From the NCBI GenBank assembly GCA_029532415.1, contig JAQOTA010000049.1, forward strand, positions 310,001-374,000: a stretch of DNA of 64,000 nt. Reading direction: 5' to 3'. The notes under the pieces are model-generated. The model was given only the letters and a program-made list of their open reading frames with translations. It was not told where the DNA came from and made no database searches. This document shows positions 20,968-31,712 of this stretch, piece by piece. Within the stretch, counting starts at the first letter, position 1. Each line of letters starts with the position of its first letter. Position numbers and translations under genes: made by a program. This stretch comes from Marasmius tenuissimus. Its lineage: Eukaryota; Basidiomycota; Agaricomycetes; Agaricales; Marasmiaceae.

Positions 20968-21971
20968 CGACTTGGAAGAGTCAATTTCCGTATCTCGTAC
21001 TAATACGGTACCTTTGGCATATAGATCTGTGAATATCAGATAGATACATAGACGCACCCTGTTTTCTTGATAAGGAGCTACAGGTGCCAATAGTCACTCG
21101 AACGTCCTGCAAACATGAACATGCCTCTAAAAGTGGACCACTGCCTTTGGTTGACAGGATTGTGCGATATAGATCGACACAAGATCACGGAAGCACTCGA
21201 CCTATCACCGTCCCCAGGTAACTGTCTACCGTGGCGTTAAAATGTAGTTGTTGCTTGTGACCGGAGACGCGGCGCCTCGTCATTGATAGTGTCAACAGTC
21301 GCCAGGTGCCGGCGTATATACTATAGCCTTGAGGGAGCATCAGTCTCATCAACGGCCAATTCCCAAGCTTGCCCAAGGCGATAGACTCTGATACAAGAAA
21401 AATCCTGAAGACGTTCTCATCAAGGGGAGCAGAGTCCCAGGAACGGTATCCCCAAAAAACTTGGTCGGCGGAAAAGTGACGCCTGCACCAAGACTCACCG
21501 AGGGGCGTCGCCTACTGAACGAAGGGTCCGTTATTGTACCCGTTTATCTCTGACATCCGGTTCTGAGGTGCTCGTGTCCTCCTTTCTTGGCCTTGGCACC
21601 TTCATCAATGCCACCCAGGGTCACCCTTCTCGAATATCTTGGTTCCGGACCAGTGGCAACCTCTACAGCCTACCTGCCCCATTCAAGAGAAGAATTTGAA
21701 ATTTTTAAATAACAAAGCACCGGTGCGATCACACCTTTTTTAAAAGCTGCCCACCTCTAGCTAACGTCCCCGGGCTTGAAATACCTACAAACACCATTAA
21801 TAGATATGTGTATATGCTTTTCGCAGCCCCCGAACTTGAGTAATCTCGGGATAGTGTAAATAGACGCAGAGTTGATCGATTTGGCAGCAATGTGAATGGA
21901 AGGTCAAAGTCGGCAGTGAATTGAATCCCACCGTTTGAATGCGGCTGCATTTCTGCTCCCCGAGAAACGGA
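20968..21971. other. No gene seen
   Basis: About 1 kb between the P450 and a solo LTR; no convincing frame, motif or repeat found. Confidence 0.5.
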
Positions 21972-22427
21972 TGTTGAGCCAGCATAGTTAAAGTGCACAG
22001 TGGGTATAACAAAGTAAACCTCACATGGGTAATACACAGAGTGTTCTTGTAGACTTGAGATGCTTGTGAAGAGGTGATAATCGAGTAGATTGTCCTAAGG
22101 CTTAAGGCCTTGGAATACCAGTATTTATACACAAGTTTCTGTACATGTAAGAGTAATTACAATACTATGAAACTACTACTAGAAGTAGGTATTTAGCCAA
22201 TACTAATGAGTCTTTTGTTCGTTGTGCCTCGCACTTTGGACTATGAGCATCATACTTGATGCAACTACATACGTAGTAGATATCTACAGTGTCATTTGTG
22301 AAGCAATAACTACGTAGATACATTCTTGCATGAGAGTGCAAGTGTTCCTAGAGGCGTAGCTCTATAAATAGTGTGACGTGTAAACAATACGTCAATATGT
22401 ATCACATGATATCCATCATGTTCAACA
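21972..22427 (-). repeat. Solo LTR (family A), minus orientation
   Basis: Read on the minus strand it begins TGTTGAACATG and ends GCTGGCTCAACA, with the inverted termini TGTTGA...TCAACA expected of an LTR. It carries a TATA-like TGTATAAATA and shares GGACAATCTACTCGATTATC, ACAAGAACAC and CTATGCTGGCTCAA with the copy at 34287-34812. Flanks are ACGGA and ACGGG, a 5-bp target duplication with one mismatch. No internal retrotransposon sequence adjoins it. Confidence 0.8.
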
Positions 22428-23160
22428 ACGGGCTCTCAAGACTATATCAGACAACAGTGATGAAATCTGCAAGAAAATCGTGAGAGCTGTGAGGAACTTG
22501 AATGAGGTCGGATTCGTTGAGGAGAGAAACAAAGGGAAGCCTGTTGCCTGATTCAGATCGGCAAAGTCCGAACAAAACACACGTGCGCTGTGTCGTGAGC
22601 AGAAGCCCCTTTTTGGCGTGTGGAACTCTCTTTCAACCCAAACTACCATCATCTCCAGCGACGAACTCGCGACCGGATCTTCTCTACTCTATTCATTCTC
22701 AACATACGCAAAATTCAACTGCAGTAGGTTCTTGAAGGCCTCCATGAAGAACAAGCCATTAACAGGTCAAGGATGAGATCATAGAGCGGGTGGGGTCACA
22801 GGTTCGTCAATGAGTCCTTGAAACTGCTGAGTCGGTTCTGATTTGGTGTACATCACCTGCGTATATGACCATGCCTTCAGGTTTTCTCTTTCAACGTACA
22901 CACAACTACTTCAATACTTGTGGCGACCGAGCTTGTGACCCCCTGTACTCCCTAAACCCTCTCAAGCATGTGTCTTGGCTGTGTATGCCGAGCAGCCAAG
23001 TGCTTCAATCACCGTGCCGGCTGTACAGAGGCGTGAAACCCGAGCGAAGAAAGGAGGGAAAAACAAGGCTGGTTGATAGGTATGTTTGACCCTCATACAC
23101 GTCGGTCACTCTTGACTGACACTGCGCCAGTGGGCCGCCTATTAAATCCCATTAGTTTTA
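22428..23160. other. No gene seen
   Basis: Open frames here are short and uninformative. Confidence 0.5.
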
Positions 23161-23163
23161 GCA

Positions 23164-23275
23164 ATGTTTTTAAATGCCCCATTCGAACACCCATTTAAAC
23201 GCCTCTTTCAAACACCTCTTTTAAAAGCTCTTTTAAACGCCCTTTTAAACACCCTATTTAAACACCCTCTTTGCT
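23164..23275. repeat. Short degenerate tandem repeat (TTTAAACRCCC type)
   Basis: Seven TTTAAA- or TTCAAA-centred words followed by C-rich tracts (for example TTTTAAACGCCC, ATTTAAACACCC) recur at 10-25 bp steps. Confidence 0.6.
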
Positions 23276-23504
23276 ACAAACTCCGAGTCCCCGTTTTACC
23301 TACTGGCTGCGAAGACCTCTACGGAGACCGCGACCTCCTTCATGATTCTCGCCTTGCATCCACCTCGTACTTATCTCATGTATCTCTGTGTGTAAGAGCT
23401 GGAAACGGTATAGAGGTTTAGGCGCCGGGCTTTTAAAAGCGGTGCTATAGCAAAAGTGCTTTATTATTCAAAAGTTTTATATTATATCCCTGCCCCATTC
23501 TTGA

Positions 23505-23703
23505 CACCGGAGGCATGCACCGTGTGAACAGACCGTGTGCCCAGCCGAGTGAACACAGAATGTTCAGTATGACTTTGACTTTTGGCAGAGAAAAGCCACT
23601 CAAAGACTGTTTTTCTTTGTGCGCTTCCAAGTCACTCGGCTGGGCACACGGCTGTTCACACCATGTGAACAGAATCCTGTTCACACGGTGCATGCCTCCG
23701 GTG
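23505..23703. mobile_element. 199-bp foldback MITE with 3-bp target duplication
   Basis: The left end CACCGGAGGCATGCACCGTG is the exact reverse complement of the right end. Homology continues through TGAACAG and CCGTGTGCCCAGCCGAGTGA to form arms of about 50 bp. The right arm carries an extra small palindrome (CTGTTCACACCATGTGAACAG region). TGA lies directly outside both ends (23502-23504 and 23704-23706). A CAC terminus and a 3-bp duplication fit a non-autonomous CACTA-like element. Confidence 0.75.
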
Positions 23704-23786
23704 TGAAGTTCATCGGTGGTCCTCAGTTTTGTAAAGTACAAGCTCATGCTATACACAAAGCGCAACGATTTATCTACCAGACGTAC

Positions 23787-25230
23787 TCATACAGTTTTCT
23801 GAGTCTTTTCCCACTCGAGAAGCCAGTCCACCACCTCCAGCAACATAACTTTCCAAGGAACATAATCCGACGCCTTGAATCCAAGCACGGTCTCTGTAAG
23901 CGATACGTCAAGGTCATATTGCGACTGTGGTTGGGCCAGAGATGTGTCTGGCAACCTCGAAGCGATGTCGGGTCGCTGCTCCTTGAGGTAATTGATTGCG
24001 TCTACCCAAGTCATTTTCCCGCAGCAGACGATGAATCTCTTCTTCTGCCCTTTCGGCAAGGGAGGCGCTGTCAGACAAGCTACGTGAACCCTCGCTACAT
24101 CCCGGTTATGAGCAATGGTGGTCACAGGCCATGACGGGAATTTGACATCCTTCTGGAACAACTCGTAGATGAACTTGTTCCCGTTCAGCTCGGGTGCGGC
24201 GGTGGGCCGTGGATAATGTTCCAGGAATTTGCCATAGACGGTAGGTGGAAGAACTGACTCGTTGCGATAGATTGGCATCTCGGAATGGATACGATCACGA
24301 CTGGTGCTCACCGACAGAGAAATCGACGTTTGGATACTTCTCCGCCGCTTTCCAAACGACCTTGTCCGAGATTGCTTTGGTTGCAAGGTAGGCGAAGGAT
24401 GGCTCGTGCTCCTGTGGAACGATATCATCGATCTCGGACCAGGCTGTGGACGGGCTTGAGCACTCGGAATCGCCCGTTTCGTAGGGCGGAGACTTACTAT
24501 TGTGGTCGAACGTGACGTTGGTGAAGATGTTGCTGAAGTCGGCTGGTTATCGTAGCGTCTGTTCTGAGAAACTAGTCGCCTAAGAGTGATACCAGCAACT
24601 CACGTTTGAAGAATGCCCCGACGGAACATGTGAGGACAAAGTGCTTCACTGAACTATTGCCGACGGCCTGGAGCAGCTTCTCTGTCCCAATGACAGCGGG
24701 CTGTGCACACATGAAGATCAGCGCGAGCCTCGAGCTGTAATAGAAGGCATACATTATATATCTCCTCCGAGGTCGTCTCTGGATGATATACTGGAGCAGC
24801 GACATGAATGACTCCATCGATTCCTGAGGCATGAACAACAAAATCGGTGAGTCCCAAGTAAAACAGACGGTTTCAAATGATCACCTGCGAGGAGGGTACT
24901 CCAATCGGCCGTCAAGATGTCGGCTATTTCCACAATTTCGAGCTGGTCTCCAGCAGCAGGATATGTGTCCCTCAACTGTTGTAGCTTGGGCTTCCTGCAC
25001 GTACTGAGGAGGCAGATTGAGATAAAGAGGCTCGAAAGGGGAGTGTTATTCGCGACTCACGCTCGGACGGAATACCCTTGTTTCAACAGCTCATCCAGAA
25101 TGAAGGACCCAAGGCAGCCGTTTCCGCCTGTGATCTAGTAGATATTGAATTTGTATGTAAGCGTTTATGGACGGAGAGAATAAGATCTTGGGAGTACCAG
25201 AACGCGGTTTGGTTTCTCGGCGGTGGCCAT
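23787..25230 (-). CDS. NAD(P)-dependent reductase, dihydroflavonol-4-reductase-like (extended SDR)
   Basis: Multi-exon gene starting MATAEKPNRVL at 25230. The first intron joins to ITGGNGCLGSFILDELLKQG, a Rossmann T-G-G-x-G-x-x-G. Next are KPKLQQLRDTYPAAGDQLEI, ADILTADWSTLLAGIDGVIH with the HVAAP strand, PAVIGTEKLLQAVGNSSVKH, FVLTCSVGAFF (Ser of the triad region), SFAYLATKAISDKVVWKAAE (catalytic Y-x-x-x-K), and the C-terminal substrate domain (SVLPPTVYGKFLEHYPRPTA, ARVHVACLTAPPLPKGQKKR, FIVCCGKMTWVDAINYL). It ends WLLEWEKTQKTV at 23787. Such enzymes reduce ketones or aldehydes with NADPH in the cytosol. It lies between two P450 genes in the opposite orientation, suggesting a shared pathway. 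Substrate unknown. Confidence 0.88.
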
Positions 25231-25757
25231 CTTCGGTGAACGGTATGTTGACACGAGATGGGAGTCCACTGAGAGTTGCGGTTGCTTTATAAATAACCAG
25301 TGACCTGATGGCCACGACGGCAACCCCGGCACGGCGATTAGGCTGGCAAGCGGTGTGAAACAATCGCATCGCGAGTACGTATACTAATAGCGGCCAGGGG
25401 AGGTCCAAGGTGTTCTGAAGAATCTGATGTCAAACAGACGATTCATGAAACCAGTTCTGAGTGAGGCACAAACGGGTGGCGCAGCCCCACGTGATGGCGG
25501 CATCATCCGAACCAGTTCGCAATCAGCGCTCAGCCCAGGCTTAACCTCCTGGACCTGAACCATCAGACCTTTTACAACTCATGGTTTGTTGCTTACCAAA
25601 ACTCATGCTGATGAGCTTCGATCCATTCATCCAAAGCATTTCGGGCCGTTCGCCCTCGGGGGGTTCTGATCATCGCCGTATGAACGACAAACTTGGATTG
25701 TATTTCACAGTGAACTGTCTTATCATGCCGTAGGTTCATTTCTTCTCGCCAGCAACA
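25231..25757. promoter_or_regulatory. Divergent promoter region between reductase and second P450
   Basis: 527 bp separate the two start codons, so the genes probably share a bidirectional promoter. I see no clear TATA box or repeated operator. Confidence 0.4.
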
Positions 25758-27903
25758 ATGTTTCGAATCATGGCCACCGCTCTAGCAGTCCTCATAGTCT
25801 TCATTCTTCTGTCGCTTACACGGAAGCACTCGAAGCTTCCCCCTGGCCCTCCCTCTTACCCTCTCGTTGGCAATCTGCTCTCAATTCCAGGCACTCAAAA
25901 GCCCAGAAAGTTACGGGACATGGCTGGGGTAAGGTTTCACGGTTTTTCTTCTTCCGCCTTGTTTATTGACACATTCGTCAGCTATATGGTGCGTGGTATC
26001 CGAGCATCGAGTCGTGCTGTCATCTCTGTAACTCGATCTTCAAAGGCGACATTACCTTCTTTCATGGTCTCGGTCAACGTATCTTGATCATCAATAACCG
26101 GAGGGCAATGTCCGAAATTATCATCAAACGATGCGACGTATCCAGCGGTCGACCAGTCTTGACGATGTGCGGAGAATTGTACGTGAATATTTTCGTCAGC
26201 GCGCTGTGTTTAACGTCTCCTGATTCTTAGGGTTGGATATACGAAGAGCGTGGTTTTGAAGCAACCAGGACATGAGTTTCGCGAAATGCGCAGGGAGATC
26301 AATCTCGCGGTCGGAAAGGCAGGTGCGGCCAAAAGAAATCTCTTGTTTGACAGTCGGTTCCTCGGTATGTATTTGCAAAAGCTGCACACCAATCCCAACA
26401 AGCTATTCGAGCACAATCGTTGGTAAGTATACGGCGAAATACTCTGAGTCATGATGCTTTACATGCTGCCCAAACAGGCTACTGGGTGCATTCACTCTGG
26501 GGTTTGCTTGTGAGTATTGATCACCAGGATCTGTGACTGTCCATTGAACCGTAGTCTTTCTTTCAGACGGATATAAGCCCAAAGACTACGGGGATGCGTT
26601 GGTGGAGGATGCCGGTAGAGCAATTGCTGAGTTTTCTGACCTGGTTGAACCGGGAATGTGGATAGTCGACTCTTTTCCATTCCGTACGTTGAACGTACTC
26701 ACTGCTGGCTCCCTGCTCAATATCATTATGACAGTGAAGCACATCCTCATGCGAGTCCCGAACTTCAAACGCCGCGTACAACAATTCCAAGATTCTCAAA
26801 AAGCGTTGTCTATCACGCCATATAATATGGTCAAGGGGCAACTGGTGAGTTTCCCTCGTCTCTCACCTTGGAAGTAGCGAACGCTCTTAGTTATCAGCGC
26901 AATGGCACCGCACCGCCGAGCTTCTGTGCAGATTTGATTCAGACTACTGGCGACCGAGACGTTGACTCCGACCGGGAAGCATTTATCGCCTGGACAGTAG
27001 GCAATATCTAGTCAGTGATAACTACTTCACTGAGAATGCACTGCTCATAATTGACTTACCAGTGCCGGAGGGTCTGATACAGTCAGTTTTCTGAAGACCT
27101 GACACCCGATTGACCCATTAATCACTCGAAGTATAGACTGTCTCGTCATTGACGACCTTTTACCTTGCGATGTGTTACGCTCCTCAAGTCCAACGCAAGG
27201 CACAAGCAGAGATAGACCTATTCTCTGAGGCTAAAGAAAGGTGGCCCGGCATCCAGGAGCGCGACCAATTTCCGTACCTACGAGCTCTAATCAAAGAGAT
27301 ATTTCGGTGGGGAGTGGTTGCTCCTCTAGGGATACCGCACCGGCTCACCGAGGATATGACTTACGATAACTATGTGATTCCTCGGGACACGACTATTTTC
27401 ACCAACGCCTGGTACGCTTCCTGGAAAGTCTGTCCAAATGATTAAATAACTTTCTCCAGGGCTATTTGTCACGACGAGACCATCTACCCAAAACCATTTG
27501 AGTTCGAACCTGAGCGGTTCCTGGGGAGTAACCCTCAGCTCGATCCCCGGGAGTTCGTGTTTGGAGGAGGGAAACGGTATGCCTTCGCTTCTTCACAATT
27601 TAGCACAGAGCTCACGGTTTCGGGACAGGATATGCCCTGGTGTCGACATGGCCGATACAGTGCTGTTCATGACTTTGGCGGCAGCTCTTGCTGTACTCAA
27701 TATCAAGCCGCGTCCAGACTCCCCTCCTTCTTACTCCTATCAAGACAGAATGGGTCGGTAGGTTAATTTCCACTCAATTCCTGTGACCATCTCAACTTGG
27801 CACATACAGACACCCTTCACCTTTTGTATGTGACTTTGAATATCGTTCGCCCAAAGTAGAGAATTGGATCATGCGGGCGATGGACGATTGGTGTAGCATC
27901 TAA
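25758..27903 (+). CDS. Cytochrome P450 monooxygenase (second paralogue)
   Basis: Starts MFRIMATALAVLIVFILLSL, a membrane anchor, then KLPPGPPSYPLVGNLLSIPG. Exons rejoin as in the first P450: the 7-nt exon at 25982-25988, DITFFHGLGQRILIINNRRA, SSGRPVLTMCGEL, FEHNRWLLGAFTLGFAYGYK, helix I AGGSDT|TVSSLTTFYLAM split by an intron exactly as in its neighbour, ExxR in KEIFRWG, PERF in FEFEPERFLG, and heme loop FGGGKR|ICPGVDMAD. It ends WIMRAMDDWCSI at 27901-27903. All key residues are present. Intron positions and phases match the 18741-20967 gene at every join I checked, so the pair arose by local duplication and diverged. Substrate unknown. Confidence 0.92.
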
Positions 27904-28920
27904 ATGCACCAGTCGCGCTGAAGAAGGAAATGTTCCTATATAAATGATATGAATGATGATTACCCATGCCCATACTATGTTTCTGTAGGGTCCACCGTTG
28001 GAAACCTTCCTTTGTTCGGCCCCCCTCAGGGTTCTGGAATATGCTGTCGGAAGGTCTCTGACTCTCTGGACCTCCTAAGTTCGGTTGACGTTGCTGCTAC
28101 ACGCGTTAAAACTGTGCTTCGATCGCGGCTGAGGTACAGGTATTGGTGGTTCTTGCTGAAAGACATTAATGGCACAGTTGCTCGCCGGGACGGCCAGCTA
28201 TTTTCACGAAACTCCGCCCATATCATAGTAGGGACGTATCAGTGGATGTACTGTGCACAACAGGACCCAGTATCGTGCCAGGCGATGCAGACAAAAATTT
28301 TGAATAAAAAAGGTTTTTTACCATGGTTGCTGAGCACCAGCAAACCCAGGACGGTCTGCTCAGTGTCTGACCGTGGTGACCCGATAGCAATAGACTTACC
28401 GACCCTGATATGTCGTTGATCAGTTGTAGTTAGTATTGTAGGCTGTGATAATACACTCATAGCATACCGGCAGTCTGAAGGTCGAGTGAGAAGGCATTGG
28501 AAGCCTGAGGAATCCTGATAAGATAATGATCAGCGGCGTGTAAGATTAAATAAGATTAGAATAGTCTTATCGGAAAACAATCAGATGCTGGTCAGAGCGC
28601 CCAAGGATGACCGGGTTCGGACAGAAAGCCTCAGACCGGCTACGTCTGTACAGAGGCTGCTCAGCGTCTGGAAAGAGAGCCCGAGACTGACTATCTACCA
28701 TAAGACACATACCAGACTATGCTCAGAGACGGCCAGGCTGCTCGCAAAGTGCCATTGTGCGCAAGTCTCGGGTGCAAGCCAGTCTCGGGCACAAGCCAGT
28801 CTTGGGCACAAATCACTCTCTACGGGAGGGGCTAGCAATTGACAACAAACACATTGTCATTTATAGCTCAAGTACATGGAACTACTCGTTATCGCTACCG
28901 CTATCTTCACCATTCGAGTC
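27904..28920. other. Boundary region between P450 and Plavaka remnant
   Basis: No gene seen. A 17-bp unit (close to AGTCTCGGGCACAAGCC) is repeated three times at 28762-28813, with copies starting at 28764, 28781 and 28798. This and the CAGAC/CAGCG-rich sequence at 28.58-28.73 kb may be the 3' subterminal region of the Plavaka element; I could not find a CACTA terminus. Confidence 0.4.
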
Positions 28921-30072
28921 TCAGTCGTTATCACCATCATCCTCGTTGCTGTCCTCGTCCCACCCTGCCATTGCTCTGTTGAACATTTCCTCGAATGTTT
29001 CCTCCTCTCCGTCATCATCTTCTTTGTCCTCGTCCATATCGTCTTCAACCTCATCAACTCTTGCAACATCCCCATAATCATCACATTCCGGTAAAGGAAT
29101 GTCATTTTCCGTGGCTTCCTCTTCGAGACATCAGAGAAACTCGTGGAACTCAACGTGTCCAATGCCACCACCTTGGTAATGCATGAACATGTCGGTGTCC
29201 AGGAAGCTATAGAAAGCGCTTTAGTCAGAGCCGCCGTTGTAAGGAAGGATGCAAACTCACATATTGACATAGTAATAGCGCCGGTCCTCATCCTCCTTAT
29301 CGTACATGTTCTCATGATACTCCTCGTATACACGAACTATCGAATTGGAAGGGAGTAGTTCCGAGGTGGTATTCCACTCGAAGGCTGGTATCATATGAGA
29401 AGCCCGAATAACTTGTGCTGGGTCAACAAAGCCAAATGCTTTGGGGTCCTCTGCATTCAAGAAATGCACACGCAGGAGTCGCTTCGCTTTCCAGCCCCAT
29501 TGATGGCTTTCATCGAACTGGAGCCAACACACAAAAAGGAATTCCATCCGCCACGTTCTCCTATAAGTAGGATCTTCTCCCAGATATAGGACATTTGCGT
29601 GGTAGATCCCAATGACTCTGGCATATAGATAAGGATGGGGATTGCTAGGGTTGCTGGTGAGCATCATGATGTGAGGACGCCGGCAGAACCCAATTGATTC
29701 TTTCTTGCGATGACAGTCGTACGAGGTATAGTGGAGTCGGAACTTCTGGTGCCTGTAGAATCGTCCGCTGACAAATGACAGCTGGTACAGCTCGTTATTG
29801 GAGACTAGGTCTGGGTCCATGTCGCAAATGCGAGCGATGAGACGTCGTTGAAGCTTGGACTTGAAGCCCTGATATTGAATAGTAAGTAGAAGGTATAGCT
29901 CAAGAGGGAGTGATATACTTTGAGTGGTGCATCATAAGGATTTTTGGGGTTCAGCAGCAGATGAAATTCCATTGGATTGTTCTGGTTCTGCAGTAATTGA
30001 TGGTGCAGAGAGGGATCGGGCGGCGGGATTGGTTCAAGTTTGACTCTGCGTGATGCTGCTCTTGCCGTTTTA

Positions 30073-31712
30073 CAGTTGCTCAAAAAACTGGCCAAATGTT
30101 GGAGTACCCCATAAAGAATGGCCCATATCTCCACCATGGAGCATGATTACCTAATACTCTAGATACACAAAATGGACCCTGAAAGCACCACTTTCAGGTG
30201 CAGTTTACCCCATTGGATTATCAGCTCCCAGTGTGGAGATATTCCACATTCAAGTCAAAATTGCATTTGGCCAGTTTTTTGACCTGGGGGTTAAAATCAG
30301 TGGATTTTACATTCTAGTACTTTGTATGGCCTCCCTTGGCCTTGATAACTGCAGCACATTGTCTAGGCATACTTTCTATCAGCTTCTGACACACTTCCAC
30401 CTCAATCTTCACCCACTCCTCTGCTGCCCTGTCCCACAATTCATAAACTCCAGAAGGGGGTGCATCATAGCCTGTAAGTCGACTTTTAAGGTGTTTCCAA
30501 AGGTTCTCAATGGGGTTGAGGTCAGGAGACTGGGAAGGCCACTTCATAACCTCAACTCCATTGTCTTTGAACCACTTGGAGGCCAATTTTGATGTGTGTT
30601 TGGGGTCATTATCTTGTTGAAAGATGAATTCATCAGAAGAAAGGTCAAGATTTTCCCTGCTAATTGGCAAATGCTCCTCCAAAATGTCCACATACTGCTG
30701 TGCATCCATCCTCCCTTCAACCTCCACCAACTGCCCCACACCATTCCAGCTCATACATCCCCAAACCATTATATTCCCTCCCCCAAACTTCACAGTTTCC
30801 TTCACCTCCCGCTCCAGTAGTGGATCTCCCTTTGTTTTCCACACATATGACCTCCCATCTGACTCATATCGGTTCACCTTGGACTCATCTGTAAACATAA
30901 CCCTTTTCCAGTCTTCCACTGTCCAGTTCATGTGCTTCCGTGCCCATGCCAACCTGCCCCGCTTGTGGTATGGCTTGAGTAGTGGTTTCTTTTTCTGTTT
31001 TGTGGCATACATATGATGCTTGTGAAGGAGATTTCTGGTGGTTTGTGGAGTGATAGGGGAGTCCAGGACAGTGTTGAGTGTTCGGGTCATGTGAGAGGCA
31101 TCCTTGGAAGCACCAGTGCGGATTTGTGTCAGAATATGGTGTTCATCACGGGGGGTGAGTTTCTTGGGACGGCCACCACAAGGGTTCTCCTTGTCAGGGA
31201 GCAGTTTGTTGATGTAGTTGGTGACTGTGGTCTTGCTACAATGCACTTTGGCTACAATATCCCTGGCAAAAAGGCTGGGATCTGCAGCAAGTTCCAGGAT
31301 AAGCTTTTGTTTAGCTTTAGAGAGGGGGCGCATGTTGGTGCCCCATCTCAAAGATGCTCAAGCCTTTTATAATGTCCAGTGGAGTACATGATGTCACTCA
31401 AGACATCATAGATGATGCTGTCAAAAGTCTGAAGTCATACTGATGTCATATCTTACAACACAATAGAATTACTCCTCAACATCACTGATTTTGACCCCCC
31501 GGTCAAAAAACTGGCCAAATGCAATTTTGACTTGAATGTGGAATATCTCCACACTGGGAGCTGATAATCCAATGGGGTAAACTGCACCTGAAAGTGGTGC
31601 TTTCAGGGTCCATTTTGTGTATCTAGAGTATTAGGTAATCATGCTTCATGGTGGAGATATGGGCCATTCTTTATGGGGTACTCCAACATTTGGCCAGTTT
31701 TTTGAGCGACTG
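30073..31712 (-). mobile_element. Tc1/mariner element, 1640 bp, inserted in the Plavaka gene
   Basis: TA target duplications lie at 30071-30072 and 31713-31714. Terminal inverted repeats of about 230 bp (30073-30302 and 31483-31712) are nearly identical, with only a handful of differences. Inside each repeat the 19-mer TCAAAAAACTGGCCAAATG occurs near the outer end (30080-30098 on the left) and again in reverse complement near the inner end (30264-30282). An open transposase gene lies between. Confidence 0.95.
30314..31351 (-). CDS. Tc1/mariner transposase, uninterrupted, 345 aa
   Basis: Single exon. The start may be MRWGTNMRPL at 31351 or the second Met (MRPLSKAKQKLILELAADPS). An N-terminal paired helix-turn-helix region (residues 8-115; FARDIVAKVHCSKTTVTNYI, then CGGRPKKLTPRDEHHIL) binds the repeats. 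The catalytic domain carries the first Asp in VMFTDESKVNRY, the second in FIFQQDNDPKHTSKLASKWF and the Glu in WPSQSPDLNPIENLWKHLKS; 34 residues separate the second Asp from the Glu, as in DD34E. Also seen are YVWKTKGDPLLEREVKETVK and NIMVWGCMSW. Length and all motifs are normal, with no stops, so it may still be able to move. Confidence 0.95.
   Translation of the reverse strand: MRWGTNMRPLSKAKQKLILELAADPSLFARDIVAKVHCSKTTVTNYINKLLPDKENPCGGRPKKLTPRDEHHILTQIRTGASKDASHMTRTLNTVLDSPITPQTTRNLLHKHHMYATKQKKKPLLKPYHKRGRLAWARKHMNWTVEDWKRVMFTDESKVNRYESDGRSYVWKTKGDPLLEREVKETVKFGGGNIMVWGCMSWNGVGQLVEVEGRMDAQQYVDILEEHLPISRENLDLSSDEFIFQQDNDPKHTSKLASKWFKDNGVEVMKWPSQSPDLNPIENLWKHLKSRLTGYDAPPSGVYELWDRAAEEWVKIEVEVCQKLIESMPRQCAAVIKAKGGHTKY

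Noticed and set aside
23445..23765. Minus-strand 106-codon frame
   Set aside because: It is the foldback MITE read through; palindromic DNA gives long frames by symmetry.
30624..31016. Plus-strand open frames inside the Tc1/mariner element
   Set aside because: They are antisense shadows of the transposase gene.
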